A stretch of DNA of 59,720 nt, taken from assembly GCA_038232515.1 (NCBI GenBank), contig JBBSHS010000004.1, positions 1-59,720 of the forward strand. Direction: 5' to 3'. Shown one piece after another: positions 1 through 8,069 of the stretch. The translations under genes were made by a program, and so were the position numbers. The notes under the pieces are model-generated. The model ran no database searches. It had not been told where the DNA came from and saw only the letters and a program-made list of their open reading frames with translations. How positions within the stretch are numbered: position 1 is the stretch's first letter; the number at the start of each line of letters is the position of its first letter. Source of the DNA: JBBSHS01 sp038232515 (lineage in GTDB: Bacteria > Actinomycetota > Acidimicrobiia > Acidimicrobiales > JAUJNH01).

Positions 1-441
1 CAGGTAGACCTTGCCCTCGTCGGTGCGGTGCTCGGTGACGTCCATCACCCACAGCCGGTCCGGGCCGTCCACCTTGAACTGCCGCTTCACCAGGTCGTCC
101 GAGGGTGTAGCGGCCGAGTCACGGCGGGTGCAGCCATGCCCCTTCCGCCTGTAGATGCCGGCGATCTTGGCTTGGCGCATCAGCCGCTCGACCCGCTTGC
201 GGGAGCAGCGGATGCCGGCGCCGAGTCGCAGGTCGGCGTGGATCCTGGGAGACCCGTAGGACAGCCGCGAGCGGCGGTGGATCTCGACGATGGTGTTCGT
301 CAGGTGAGCGTCGTCCCAGTCGCGGTCGGACACCGGGTTGGCCCGCCACGCGTAGAAGCCGGAGGTCGACACCCTCATCACCCGGCAGCACACCGCGACC
401 GGCAGATCGCCGCAGCGGTGGGCGATGAAGGTGTAGATCAT
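1..441 (-). CDS. IS3-family transposase OrfB, partial at window edge
   Basis: This is the N-terminal part of the catalytic subunit of an IS3-type insertion sequence, which cuts and joins the element ends. The frame opens at ATG 441-439 and runs off the left edge. The start overlaps the OrfA stop as ATGA, so translation is probably coupled or frameshifted. The translation shows the HTH_21-type region (STSGFYAW, SYGSPRIHADL) at about residues 28-75, then the RVERLMRQAKIAGI stretch. It ends just after VMDVTEH, which carries the first Asp of the DDE triad. The second Asp and the Glu lie outside the window. Activity cannot be judged. Confidence 0.9.
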   Translation of the reverse strand, partial: MIYTFIAHRCGDLPVAVCCRVMRVSTSGFYAWRANPVSDRDWDDAHLTNTIVEIHRRSRLSYGSPRIHADLRLGAGIRCSRKRVERLMRQAKIAGIYRRKGHGCTRRDSAATPSDDLVKRQFKVDGPDRLWVMDVTEHRTDEGKVYL

Positions 442-725
442 TTTGGGAGAATGTTCTCCCGGGCGAAGTAGGCCGCCGCCCGGCGAAGGATCTCGTTCTC
501 CATCTCGGCCACCCGGAGCTTGCGGCGCAGCTCAACCAGCTCGGCCCGGGCGTCGGTCGACGGGCCTTCTCGCCGGCCCTGCTCCACGTCAGCCTTCACG
601 ACCCAGCCGCGGAGGCAGCTCTCGCTGACCCCCAAGTCGCGGGCCAGCTGCGAGATCGGCTTGGCCTTCTCCCGGGCCAGCTCAACAGCACGCCGGCGGA
701 ACTCCGGCGGGTGAGGACGAGGCAC
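438..725 (-). CDS. IS3-family transposase OrfA (HTH protein)
   Basis: This is the small DNA-binding protein of the same IS3 element. It has the usual OrfA opening (PRPHPPEFRRRAVELAR), a helix-turn-helix around ISQLARDLGVSESCLRGW, and a C-terminal leucine-zipper-like segment (ELRRKLRVAEMENEILRRA) that normally mediates multimerisation. I chose the GTG at 725 because family members begin at MPRPYPPEF; an ATG at 755 is also in frame. The end TGA 440-438 overlaps OrfB by four bases, and an AAAA run precedes it, so -1 frameshifting or reinitiation are both possible. The element interrupts the fragment at 757-978. Confidence 0.85.
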   Translation of the reverse strand: MPRPHPPEFRRRAVELAREKAKPISQLARDLGVSESCLRGWVVKADVEQGRREGPSTDARAELVELRRKLRVAEMENEILRRAAAYFARENILPK

Positions 726-756
726 ACGAACTCCTTCCCGAGGCGGTGCTACCACC

Positions 757-978
757 TCAGCGCAGGTGTCCGCCCAGCCGGGGGATGCTCAAATCTATAC
801 CGGCGCAAAACTGCGCGACGAAGGCGCGACGCTGGCCGCTCACGGCAGGGTGGACGGTTGCGTCGGCAACGAATTCCTCTGCTTCAAAGAGATCGCTGAT
901 CTCACCCAGGGTGGTAGAAACAAGAGCTTCGCGGATCGCACGGCGGACACGGCCCGACACAAGAACTGGCCTCACCAA
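757..978 (-). pseudogene. N-terminal fragment of an unrecognised gene cut by the IS3 element
   Basis: The frame reads convincingly as protein (RRAIREALVSTTLGEISDLF, then a QRRAFVAQFCAGIDLS stretch) and then turns into IS-end sequence and stops. The product family is not recognised with certainty. The QRRAFVAQ...GIDLS pattern resembles short N-terminal domains of some abortive-infection-like or effector-associated proteins, which is a weak inference. The IS3 element lies immediately downstream in the gene's direction, so the likely event is insertion near positions 760-795. The start codon at 978 is a guess; no clear ribosome-binding site is visible. Confidence 0.4.
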
Positions 979-1234
979 GCCATGGTTCCCGGGCTTCGCT
1001 CCTCACCCTGGCTCTTTTTCTGTTGTGGTATGGGATTGGGAGGGGAGGCAGAGATCCGTGATTCACGCCAGGACTACCTACCGTTCACCAGGATGTGACC
1101 GGACGTTGGGCTCATCGAGTTTCGAACGGGTCTACGCTGATAGCGTCTTATGGTCTCACAACTGACCACTACCGCGTCGGACGCTGTCATGGTCCTCACC
1201 CTCGGCGCGCCGGTGTCGATGTCGCCCAGGTTGG

Positions 1235-1606
1235 TTAGACCATCGCTGCGTATGCCGCGTACTGCGTTCGAAGGAACGACAACGCCGGATCCACGGAGTA
1301 GTCAACCAGCAGGTCCTGCTCCGGACCCGCCAGGTTCTTGGCCGCTGCGACGCTTGCCTTCTCGGCGGCGAGCCATTGGACAAGGATCGCCGACTGCAGT
1401 TGTGCCGTGCTGGTCGGGCTCGTCGTGCTTGTCGTCGCCGTGACTGTTGGCAGCGGGGCCGTGCGCTTGGTGGTGCTGGAGGTACATCCTGCTACTACCA
1501 CCGCTACCAGGAGCACGGCGGTCACCAAGCGGGTCCATGAGTGGCATGACCGCAGGCGCGCATAGACCACCGACTGGACGCACTGCTCTGTTCGACGCGT
1601 CCTCAC
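1235..1606 (-). CDS. Small putative lipoprotein
   Basis: A 123-residue protein with a hydrophobic signal segment (LVTAVLLVAVVVAG) ending in a lipobox-like VVAGC at about residue 41, followed by a Thr/Ser-rich linker typical of actinobacterial exported lipoproteins and a short helical Ala-rich domain. The family is not recognised. The first start (GTG 1606) gives a long N-region; a GTG at 1570 gives a more normal signal peptide (VVYARLRSC) and may be the true start. It stops with TAA at 1237-1235. It stands alone between IS debris and gene-poor sequence, so no function can be inferred from neighbours. Confidence 0.55.
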   Translation of the reverse strand: MRTRRTEQCVQSVVYARLRSCHSWTRLVTAVLLVAVVVAGCTSSTTKRTAPLPTVTATTSTTSPTSTAQLQSAILVQWLAAEKASVAAAKNLAGPEQDLLVDYSVDPALSFLRTQYAAYAAMV

Positions 1607-2338
1607 TTTCCAGTATCCGCCCTCAAGTCGCTGGAGGCGGACAATGTTCCGTGGATTTTCCTGCGAGAGAAGCCTGCCGGCATCCGCCGGGCCAAGAACG
1701 AAGCCCAGCCAGGCCAGGACAACCGGGGCGACGTGGACCCAAGTGTGGTGGTCCCGTCGGCGACGACCGACGCGTTCGTGGCACCAAGGGCCTCTGGCTT
1801 AAAGACTTGCCTGGGCAACGGTGGTCACGCAGAACTCTTTCCTCACTCGGTCGACAGCTGGGGAACGTCAGCAGTTGGATCACACGGCTCGGCTCGGCCC
1901 GGCGCCACTCGCGCCAGACGACATGCATTCTGCGCGAGCGACGCACCGGTGTGGGGATGCCTTTGCTCATCGCTCCCTGCGGTCGCACGGTCGCCGTCGC
2001 CCAACCAGCAGAGCGCCCACAGGGCTGAGCTGGAGCGCATCCCCGCCCATGATGCCGGCGGCAGGCCTGGCCTGGGTACCTGGGGCGTGTTCACGCCTGC
2101 CTCCGCCGATGCTCGCCTCGGCCGTCCACCAAGTCGAATACCTGGGGGTCCCGGCATGAGTTGCCAGCCGGAGCTGCGAACAGCAAGGTCAATCCCTGGT
2201 GGACGCGGCGAATTCTTCACTCCTCGTGTCCGCCAACGCCAACTCCGACGGTGGTTACTACGAGTGAGGCCGGCGACGTGTCGGCACCTCCCATCTGGAG
2301 ACGCACAGAACGCGCAACGGCAACCGGAGGGGCCCACG
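1607..2338. other. 732-base stretch without a recognisable gene
   Basis: Several open frames cross this stretch on both strands, but none shows a family motif, signal peptide or sensible start. Arg/Pro/Ser-rich translations are what random high-GC sequence gives. A clear Shine-Dalgarno (GGAGG at 2326-2330) at the right end belongs to the excisionase gene that follows. The stretch is probably decayed mobile-element DNA. Confidence 0.5.
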
Positions 2339-2521
2339 ATGGATCGAGACAAGACAACGCTCACCGTCCCGGAGGCAGCAGAGGTGCTCGGGATTTCCCG
2401 GACGCTTGCCTACGAGCTCGTCGCCCGCCGGGAGCTGCCCGCCCTCCGCCTGGGACGGCGTCTCGTCATTACCCGCCAAGCCTTGGAAGCGCTGCTCAGA
2501 TCGGGCAACTCCTCCGGATGA
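2339..2521 (+). CDS. Excisionase-type helix-turn-helix protein
   Basis: A 60-residue MerR/AlpA-like DNA-binding protein of the kind that serves as excisionase beside integrases of actinobacterial integrative elements. Almost the whole length is the domain: LTVPEAAEVLGISRTLAYEL, then the wing RRELPALRLGRRLVITRQAL. ATG 2339 is chosen because GGAGGGG lies 6-10 bases upstream; the frame is open far upstream but meaningless there. The integrase that normally follows is absent. A relaxase remnant and a tRNA 3' half lie within 1 kb, so this is probably a survivor of a dead integrated element. Confidence 0.85.
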   Translation: MDRDKTTLTVPEAAEVLGISRTLAYELVARRELPALRLGRRLVITRQALEALLRSGNSSG

Positions 2522-2681
2522 GTCCCCGGCAGAACCTGCTTCTCCCACCACAAGGTCGTGAGGCAAGCGATGAGCCGCGTGACCCCTCCCAAGGACGAGG
2601 AAGCCGTAGCGGTGCTTCGCAACCAAGGCGATACCTGCCCATCTCCACACCCTCGATCCATCGATCCCGGTTTTTACGCAC

Positions 2682-3073
2682 CCCGGCGGCGCCACCGTCC
2701 ACCTGCATGTGGACCAGGATGCGGTCGCCCAGATCCTCGGCTGACCATGGGATACCACCAGCGACACCGAGGCGGTGGGCCCGTGGGCGGCCAGGTCGGC
2801 ACACACGGCGTCGGCCATGGCCCCCCGGGTCGCCTCCGGTGAGCCCAGCTCGTGTTCCCAGCCCGCCTCTGTGCGGATCGTCTGGGAGTCGGCCGTACGG
2901 CCCTGGCGCAGCAGGTCCAGGGCCTGGCGGTCGACGGGGTCGACTTGGCGGCGGTCTCGCTCAGGCGGGCCGAGGGGATCAGGCCACCCCTCCGCTCGCC
3001 GCTCCAGCTCGTGGGCGAAGCCGCCGGCCTTGACGGGCTGGGTATGGCGGGGGTCGCTCAGCACCCACAGCTG
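2682..3073 (-). pseudogene. MobF/TraA-type relaxase-helicase remnant
   Basis: The reverse strand reads as an internal piece of the helicase half of a MobF relaxase, the enzyme that nicks and unwinds DNA for conjugation. Recognisable blocks are SDPRHTQPVKAGGFAHEL, RRQVDPVDRQALDLLRQG, GWEHELGSPEATRGAMADAV and HGPTASVSLVVSHG. The reading then shifts frame near 2744 to continue as SAEDLGDRILVHMQVDG. Full-length proteins exceed 1000 residues; only about 130 remain, without the relaxase domain or Walker A. Together with the excisionase gene and the tRNA 3' half it marks the footprint of a conjugative or mobilisable element. Confidence 0.65.
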
Positions 3074-3268
3074 GCCGCCGGGACAGTTGGCCGCGGCCGT
3101 TGGGCCGCAACTGTTGACACGCCCCAAACATTCGGTGCCTCGCTGAGAGCTGCGCTCCAGTCCCGGAGTGAGCCACTCGAACCGGACTGGAAACTCGTCC
3201 CCGCAACGCTCGCCCAACTGGAACCCTATGGTCCGTTAGTTCGGGGTACTAACGGTCGTGCCACAAGC

Positions 3269-3293
3269 GTGCCATTACGGGCCGGAATGGCAC
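3269..3293. repeat. Perfect 8-bp inverted repeat
   Basis: GTGCCATT (3269-3276) and AATGGCAC (3286-3293) are exact reverse complements around a 9-base loop. It lies about 95 bases before the tRNA 3' half. It could be an integrase or excisionase binding site or a terminator without a T-run. No evidence decides between them. Confidence 0.45.
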
Positions 3294-3386
3294 GGGCGCG
3301 CCGACACTGGCCGGACAAGTGCACCGCTCCTGACGTGCACTTTCGTCCGGCAGGTGTCATCCTGTGCCGTCAAATCCGGGCCTGGA

Positions 3387-3433
3387 ACTGCCTTCTAAGC
3401 AGCGGGTCGCAGGTTCGAGTCCTGCCGGGGGCG
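3387..3433 (+). pseudogene. 3' half of tRNA-Arg(TCT), probable old att site
   Basis: From the anticodon stem onward this matches a tRNA. The anticodon loop CTTCTAA carries TCT at 3394-3396 with four of five stem pairs intact. The T-arm is GCAGG-TTCGAGT-CCTGC. The 3' acceptor strand is CGGGGGC with discriminator G3433. The expected 5' acceptor strand (GCCCCCG) and D-arm are missing upstream, so it is not a functional tRNA. Integrative elements that recombine into tRNA 3' ends leave exactly such a half copy at the far boundary. Confidence 0.8.
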
Positions 3434-3503
3434 CCGACCCTGACGGTGGTCGAACCTTTCCGATGTCGGATGGGTTCGATCCCGTCGGGGCTTTCCATCG
3501 AGT

Positions 3504-3828
3504 GTGGCACCCGGCGCGGTCGGGGCCGGCCTCGTCGCCGTGGCCGCCGCGCTGGCCGCCTGGGCCCTGCTCGCCGTCCTCGAGTGGACCGTCCGACACC
3601 TTCGCCCGGGTGTGGACCACGATCGCCGTCGTTGCCTTCGTGGTGTCTCTGGGAGCACCGCTGTCCGGCCACGGCATCGCCGACACCGACCGGGCAGTCC
3701 CCGCCTGCCTGAACCTCGTCGTCGCCACCACGGTGATCGTCGTGCTCGGGCGCATCGCTGGCCGCAACACCGCGGGCCACACCAGCCACGCAGATCGACA
3801 TGACGTTCTCGAAGTCGAGTCCCGATGA
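3504..3828 (+). pseudogene. DUF6069-like membrane protein, frameshifted
   Basis: The first part (VGAGLVAVAAALAAWALLAV) and the second part (FARVWTTIAVVAFVVSLGAP, then LSGHGIADTDRAVPACLNLV) together look like one small four-helix membrane protein of the DUF6069 type. They lie in two different forward frames, joined by an indel near 3580. The likely start is GTG 3504. It begins just after the tRNA remnant, in decaying DNA. It is either a genuine pseudogene or a sequencing indel; the family's function is unknown. Confidence 0.5.
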
Positions 3829-3881
3829 CACAGGTCCCAGGCTCGGCCGCTCATCGGAACGCCCGGACCGACGGCACCGCG

Positions 3882-4175
3882 ATGTACGCCATCGTGAGAG
3901 ACTCCACCTACGACACCGCAAGGCCGGCCCATGCCAGCAAGGGGGCCGCGAAGTTCCAAGACCGACACTCCGCCCAGGCCGGCTATCGCGTCAACATCGT
4001 CGTCGACGCCGGCAACTGACGCCGTCTCACCCTCACCATCTGGAAAACCGAGAACCATGCCGCCGCGGCGCGTTCGGCGCTTGAGCCCGACGTACGTCGC
4101 CTCATCGAACCCGTGCTGACCAGCCCCTCACAACTCATTGGAATGGGCCAGATAATGGCCATCGACCTGACCTGA
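3882..4175 (+). pseudogene. Antibiotic-biosynthesis-monooxygenase-like protein with internal stop
   Basis: The frame from ATG 3882 gives MYAIVRDSTYD and GYRVNIVVDAGN, then TGA at 4017-4019. It continues with RRLTLTIWKTENHAAAARSA and PSQLIGMGQIMAIDLT to TGA 4173-4175. This is a complete ABM-like (ferredoxin-like dimeric barrel) domain of about 97 residues broken by a single codon. Relatives usually have Gly or Asp at the broken position, so GGA to TGA is the simplest explanation. Selenocysteine is unlikely because no redox motif surrounds it. ABM proteins are small cofactor-free oxygenases or uncharacterised homologues. Confidence 0.6.
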
Positions 4176-4347
4176 CCTGGTCGACGCTTCGAACGGAGCA
4201 GCGGCAGCCCCCCAGCCGGCAGTGGCGGCTTGCCGGTCACGGATCGTCAATCGGCTCCGGCTACGGGAGTTGTGGCGCTGACTGACCGGCCGACCGGTCG
4301 CTCGACGGTCCTGGCGTAGTTGACCACGGCGCGCCAAACTGACGACC

Positions 4348-4755
4348 ATGTCCAGTCGTATCGCGGTGATCGCTATCGACGCCATGGAGCCTCGCGTGGT
4401 CGCGAACTTCTGGTGCGCCGTCCTCGGGTGGCGGGTGGTGGAGGAAGACCACGACGGGGTGAGCATCGCTGCGCCGGACGGGTCCTGGCCGTCGATTGAC
4501 GTCGAGGCCGTACCGGAGGGCAAGACAGTCAAGAACCGGCTACACCTCGATCTGCGCGCCGCCGGCGTGACCACGGCCGAGGAACTCGAGCGGCTTCTAG
4601 CCCTCGGTGCGCGAAGGACCGACCTGGGCCAGAACCCGGACGCCAGTTGGGTGGTGCTGAGCGATCCGGAGGGAAACGAGTTCTGCTTACTCTCTCGCTC
4701 CGTGCAGGAAGCCCAACGGGCGTCGGAACCGACCGTGTCGCAGCGGGATCGGTGA
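4348..4755 (+). CDS. VOC family (glyoxalase-like) protein
   Basis: A 135-residue single-domain vicinal-oxygen-chelate protein. The opening (IAVIAIDAMEPRVVANFWCA, then VLGW) and the closing WVVLSDPEGNEFCLLSR are the typical first and last strands of the Glyoxalase_6 group; the middle holds NRLHLDLRA. The usual metal-ligand positions are only partly filled (His in LHLDL, Glu in GNEF), so substrate and metal use are unknown. It starts at ATG 4348 and ends 29 bases before the Ddn-like gene on the same strand, with which it may be co-transcribed. Codon use looks normal for the window, unlike the broken genes just upstream. Confidence 0.85.
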   Translation: MSSRIAVIAIDAMEPRVVANFWCAVLGWRVVEEDHDGVSIAAPDGSWPSIDVEAVPEGKTVKNRLHLDLRAAGVTTAEELERLLALGARRTDLGQNPDASWVVLSDPEGNEFCLLSRSVQEAQRASEPTVSQRDR

Positions 4756-4784
4756 CCGGTACCCGTCGGTGCCAGAGTGGTGAG

Positions 4785-5288
4785 ATGTCGTCGTCGGTGA
4801 CAGCGAAGAGCCTTCGCAGGCTGACTCGACGGCTGCTCCGAGGGCCGTCGGCTCTCTACCGCCATAATCTCGGTTGGCTGCTCGGACGGCGATTCATGAT
4901 GCTCACCCATGTCGGTCGCCGCTCTGGACGCGAGTACCACACGGTGCTCGAGGTGCTCCACCTCGATGGGCCGTCCAAGGAGGTGGTCGTGGTTGCTGGA
5001 CTCGGCCGGTCGGCGGACTGGTACCGCAACGTTCAGGCCCACCCGCCGATCGAAGTAGCTATCGGACGCGACCGGTTTCGGCCCGCAGCCCGTGACCTCG
5101 ACGAGTACGAAGCCGTTGCTGTCCTGGCCGACTACGAACGGCGCAATTGGTGGGTCGCCCCAGTGGTGCGCCGGATGCTCACATGGCTGGTGGGATGGGA
5201 CTACGACGGGAGTGACCCGGCGAGACGTAGGCTGGTGCGGGCGCTACCGCTCGTGGCCTTTCGCCCCGCCAACCTGACCGGTCACTGA
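4785..5288 (+). CDS. Ddn-like deazaflavin (F420)-dependent nitroreductase family protein
   Basis: A 167-residue protein of the nitroreductase/DUF385 family, whose characterised members bind F420H2 and reduce quinones or nitro compounds. Diagnostic blocks are MMLTHVGRRSGREYHTVLEV, VVVAGLGRSADWYRNVQAHP and DYERRNWW. The start at ATG 4785 follows GAGTGGTGAG; the frame is open upstream but meaningless. The family is strongly associated with Actinomycetota and some Chloroflexota. It follows the VOC gene on the same strand and ends 175 bases before the second IS3 element. Substrate unknown. Confidence 0.88.
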   Translation: MSSSVTAKSLRRLTRRLLRGPSALYRHNLGWLLGRRFMMLTHVGRRSGREYHTVLEVLHLDGPSKEVVVVAGLGRSADWYRNVQAHPPIEVAIGRDRFRPAARDLDEYEAVAVLADYERRNWWVAPVVRRMLTWLVGWDYDGSDPARRRLVRALPLVAFRPANLTGH

Positions 5289-5463
5289 GCGCTCAGCGGG
5301 GGCCTCCTGTTGACTGTCCGAGCGCCCGCTGCACGACCCGTCGCAGGGAAGGTCACCATCAGTGTTCCAAGGGCGGCTACTGCTCTCGCCCTGTCTGTCA
5401 GGCTGGGGAGACACCTGCTGTAGCCCGATCCCTGCAGGGCGAGAACGGAACGTTCTGACCACC

Positions 5464-5889
5464 ATGACTTTGACGACTTCGACGATGGACCGCGCCCATG
5501 ATGAGGCGATGGGTGGTGGCGTCCCGGTCCTGCCGGAACGGCCACGGCGACGGTCGTTCACCGCCGCCTACAAGCTGGCGGTCCTGGACGAGTACGACGC
5601 CTGCGCTGGTGACGGCGACAAGGGCGCGGTGCTCCGCCGGGAAGGCCTCTACTCGTCGCACATCGTCGAGTGGCGCCGGGCCCGTGACGCGGGTGCCTTC
5701 GCCGGCGTCGCTCCCCGGGCTCGAGCGCCGAAGGTGTCGGCCGAGTTGGCCCGGGTTCGCCGGCGGGCCGAACGGGCCGAGGCCGATCTGGCCAAGGCCC
5801 GGCTCGTGATCGAGATCCAGGGAAAAGCCTCCGCGCTCTTGGAGCAACTGCTGACCGAGAGTGCCGGGGACCAGCGGCGGCAGCCGTGA
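5464..5889 (+). CDS. IS3-family OrfA of the second element
   Basis: A 141-residue DNA-binding subunit of an IS3-like element different from the one at the left edge. The N-terminus is followed by RRRSFTAAYKLAVLDEYDA, a helix-turn-helix region (REGLYSSHIVEWRRARDAG) and an Arg/Ala-rich coiled-coil (ELARVRRRAERAEADLAKAR). The start is ATG 5464. Its end overlaps the OrfB start at 5886 by four bases (GTGA). OrfA is intact but its catalytic partner is broken, so the element cannot transpose by itself. Confidence 0.85.
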   Translation: MTLTTSTMDRAHDEAMGGGVPVLPERPRRRSFTAAYKLAVLDEYDACAGDGDKGAVLRREGLYSSHIVEWRRARDAGAFAGVAPRARAPKVSAELARVRRRAERAEADLAKARLVIEIQGKASALLEQLLTESAGDQRRQP

Positions 5890-6904
5890 TCGACACCGCC
5901 TTCACCGAGCTGCAAGCCCTGGTTGGGACCAAGGCGGCGTGGCGGGCCGTGGGCCGCCCTCGGGCGACGCACTACCGCCGCGCTCAGCCGCCCCGCAGCG
6001 GGCCGCCCCGACCTCGGCCGGCGCCCCCCAACGCCCTGACCGAGACCGAACGCGACGCCGTCCTCGGAGTCCTCCACGGCCCTCGGTTCGCTGACGCTGC
6101 TCCGGCCCAGGTGTGGGCGACCCTGCTCGATGAGGGCGACTACCTGGCGTCGGAATCGACGATGTACCGGCTCCTGCGGGCGTCGGGTGAGACTCGGAAA
6201 ACGGAGCCGGCAGGCCACCCACCCGCCCCGGGCGATACCCGAGCTGGTCGCCGTCGCCCCGAACAAGGTGTGGTCGTACGACGCCACCGCGTTGGCGGGC
6301 CCGGCCCGGGGCGTCCACTACGACCTGCTGGTCATGCTCGACATCCATAGCCGGTACTCGCCCGGCTGGCTCGTGGTCGACTGCCGCGATGGCGACATCG
6401 TCAAGGCCTGAATCGGCCAGGTCGTCGCCGCCCAGGGCGGCATCGAGCCGGGGACGCTCACCATCCACGCCGACCGGGGCAGCCCCATGACCTCCAAGCC
6501 TGTCGCCGTGCTCCTCTCCGACTTGAAGATCGGCCGCACCCACTCCCGCCCCCAGGTCAGCAACGACAACCCGTTCTCCGAGGCCGCGTTCAAGACCCTC
6601 AGTACTGCCCGGCGTTCCCCGAAAGGTTCGGGTCGCTCGCCGACGCCCGTAGCTTCTGCCACGAGTTCTTCAACCACTACAACCATCACCACCGTCACTC
6701 CGGGATCGGGCTGCACACCCCGGCGTCGGTTCACTTCGGCACCGCCTCCCAGATCCGAGCCGAACGAGCCAAGGTCCTCGACGCCGCCTAGGACCCCACC
6801 CCGAACGGTTCGCCAACAAGCCACCCGTCCCACCCGAGCTGCCCGGCACCACCTGGATCAACAAGCCAGCACCGACCGAGGACGCTACCGATGACCCGAC
6901 CTGA
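5886..6904 (+). pseudogene. IS3-family OrfB of the second element, multiply broken
   Basis: The integrase-type transposase can be followed across frames. It opens as IDTAFTELQALVGTKAAWRA and shifts near 6195 to RQATHPPRAIPELVAVAPNK and WSYDATALAG (first catalytic Asp). It meets TGA at 6409-6411 where Trp is expected, then continues with HADRGSPMTSK (second Asp) and NDNPFSEAAFKTL (catalytic Glu). A lost base near 6602 changes frame again, and another indel near 6790-6800 leads to the end at TGA 6904. All DDE residues are recognisable, so this is recent decay of a once complete transposase. Confidence 0.85.
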
Positions 6905-7240
6905 CCCGACCCCGATACGCCGTTCAGTCCGGTCGAGCGGGGTGCGGTCGCCGGCTACCCGCCCCGCGTAGCGCTGCCAGGTACTGGCCCGGGTGACGCC
7001 CAGCAGATCGCCGATCTCGGCCCACGAGCACTCCTGGTCCCGGGCGTCAGCAACCGCCCGAGCCACCCGGCTCTGGGCTTCCACGCTCAGACTCATCAGC
7101 AGATGCAGCGTGACACCAGCATCACCCAGCCACGACAAGCCCCGAAGCGAGCCGAGCGTCTCGATCGCCTCATCCACCACCCGGGCGCTGAACTCGTCGG
7201 CCGCCGGCGTCAGGTAATGATGACGGCGCGGCGGCCTCAT
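6788..7240 (-). CDS. Helix-turn-helix protein with IS-derived C-terminus
   Basis: A 150-residue protein starting at ATG 7240. After an N-terminal helical part (EFSARVVDEAIETLGSLRGL) comes a helix-turn-helix (SWAEIGDLLGVTRASTWQRY). From about 6905 down, the reading is antisense to the end of the neighbouring IS3 OrfB, so the last 40 or so residues (GWDGWLVGEPFGVGS) are probably IS sequence read through after insertion clipped the native end. It is a likely small regulator. The target is unknown and function after truncation is doubtful. Confidence 0.55.
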   Translation of the reverse strand: MRPPRRHHYLTPAADEFSARVVDEAIETLGSLRGLSWLGDAGVTLHLLMSLSVEAQSRVARAVADARDQECSWAEIGDLLGVTRASTWQRYAGRVAGDRTPLDRTERRIGVGSGRVIGSVLGRCWLVDPGGAGQLGWDGWLVGEPFGVGS

Positions 7241-7444
7241 GCATGGGCCACATACACCTATCGGGCCTGAACCGCTCCGCCTGGCACCCCCAGCGACCAC
7301 CTCCCGAAGCCGACGCTCCCGACGACCAAGCAAGGCCCGCACAGAACAAACCTGAAGAAGTTGTCCCGAAGGGCTTGACAGGTTCCGCTTGCCGAGGCGA
7401 TCGACGATCCCAAGGTCGCACCCCGGATCGAGACCATCGACCTC

Positions 7445-8032
7445 GTGACCGCCGTCGCCATCGGCAAGGTCGGCGGCTACGGGGACGTAACCGTGGCCGC
7501 GACCATCGCCCGCGTCGCCCGTGAGGCCGGGCTGGCCACCGCCGAGGCGGCGACCGGTCCGGTACGGCTGTCCGACCCGAAGGTCAAGGCGTCCGCTGCG
7601 CAGATGCTGGCCGCGGGCAAGCGCGTCATCGCTGGGACCGTCAACCACTACGTCTACCTGATCGAAGTCCGCGACGACGGCGTGGTGGTGCGCGACCCGG
7701 CTGGGGCGCGGGTCACACCCGGGCTGAGCGCGCCGGTCTTCGTCCACTCGGGTGAGGCCCCTCACATCGCTCGCGAGTTCCTGGCCATGGACGCCGACCG
7801 CCGGGAAGCGGCGCGGCGCCGCGTCGCGACGAATGCGCGGGCCGCGGCGGTCATCGGCGAGTTGCCGGCAATCGCGGCCATGTCCAAGGCGGACCAGGCC
7901 GCCGCCCTGAAGGCCCTGGCCAAGGCCCATCCCGGGCACATCTCGACCGGCGCCATGAACTTCTACGGCAACAGCGAGTTCGCCGCCAACGACCTCCGCC
8001 TGCGCGTGACATTGTCCGCCGCCACCCACTGA
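7445..8032 (+). CDS. Uncharacterised protein with peptidase-C39-like segment
   Basis: A 195-residue frame with good coding character. The stretch AAGKRVIAGTVNHYVYLIEV followed by VVVRDPAGARV resembles the His and Asp strands of C39-like papain-fold domains. The catalytic Cys, which would sit N-terminal, is not visible. The open frame extends upstream to 7379 with plausible residues (VPLAEAIDDPKVAPRIETID) but no good start, suggesting an N-terminally truncated gene. The rest (NARAAAVIGELPAIAAMSKA, NFYGNSEFAANDL) is unrecognised. No signal peptide. It may be a remnant of a larger exported or effector protein. Confidence 0.5.
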   Translation: MTAVAIGKVGGYGDVTVAATIARVAREAGLATAEAATGPVRLSDPKVKASAAQMLAAGKRVIAGTVNHYVYLIEVRDDGVVVRDPAGARVTPGLSAPVFVHSGEAPHIAREFLAMDADRREAARRRVATNARAAAVIGELPAIAAMSKADQAAALKALAKAHPGHISTGAMNFYGNSEFAANDLRLRVTLSAATH

Positions 8033-8069
8033 CCACTCGTGGCGGTGAGCCCGACGTGAGCCGTACGTT

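Noticed and set aside
4017..4019. In-frame TGA in the ABM-like gene as a third selenocysteine
   Set aside because: It replaces a Gly/Asp position in a non-redox loop, no hairpin is evident behind it, and neighbouring genes are also broken; a nonsense mutation is simpler.
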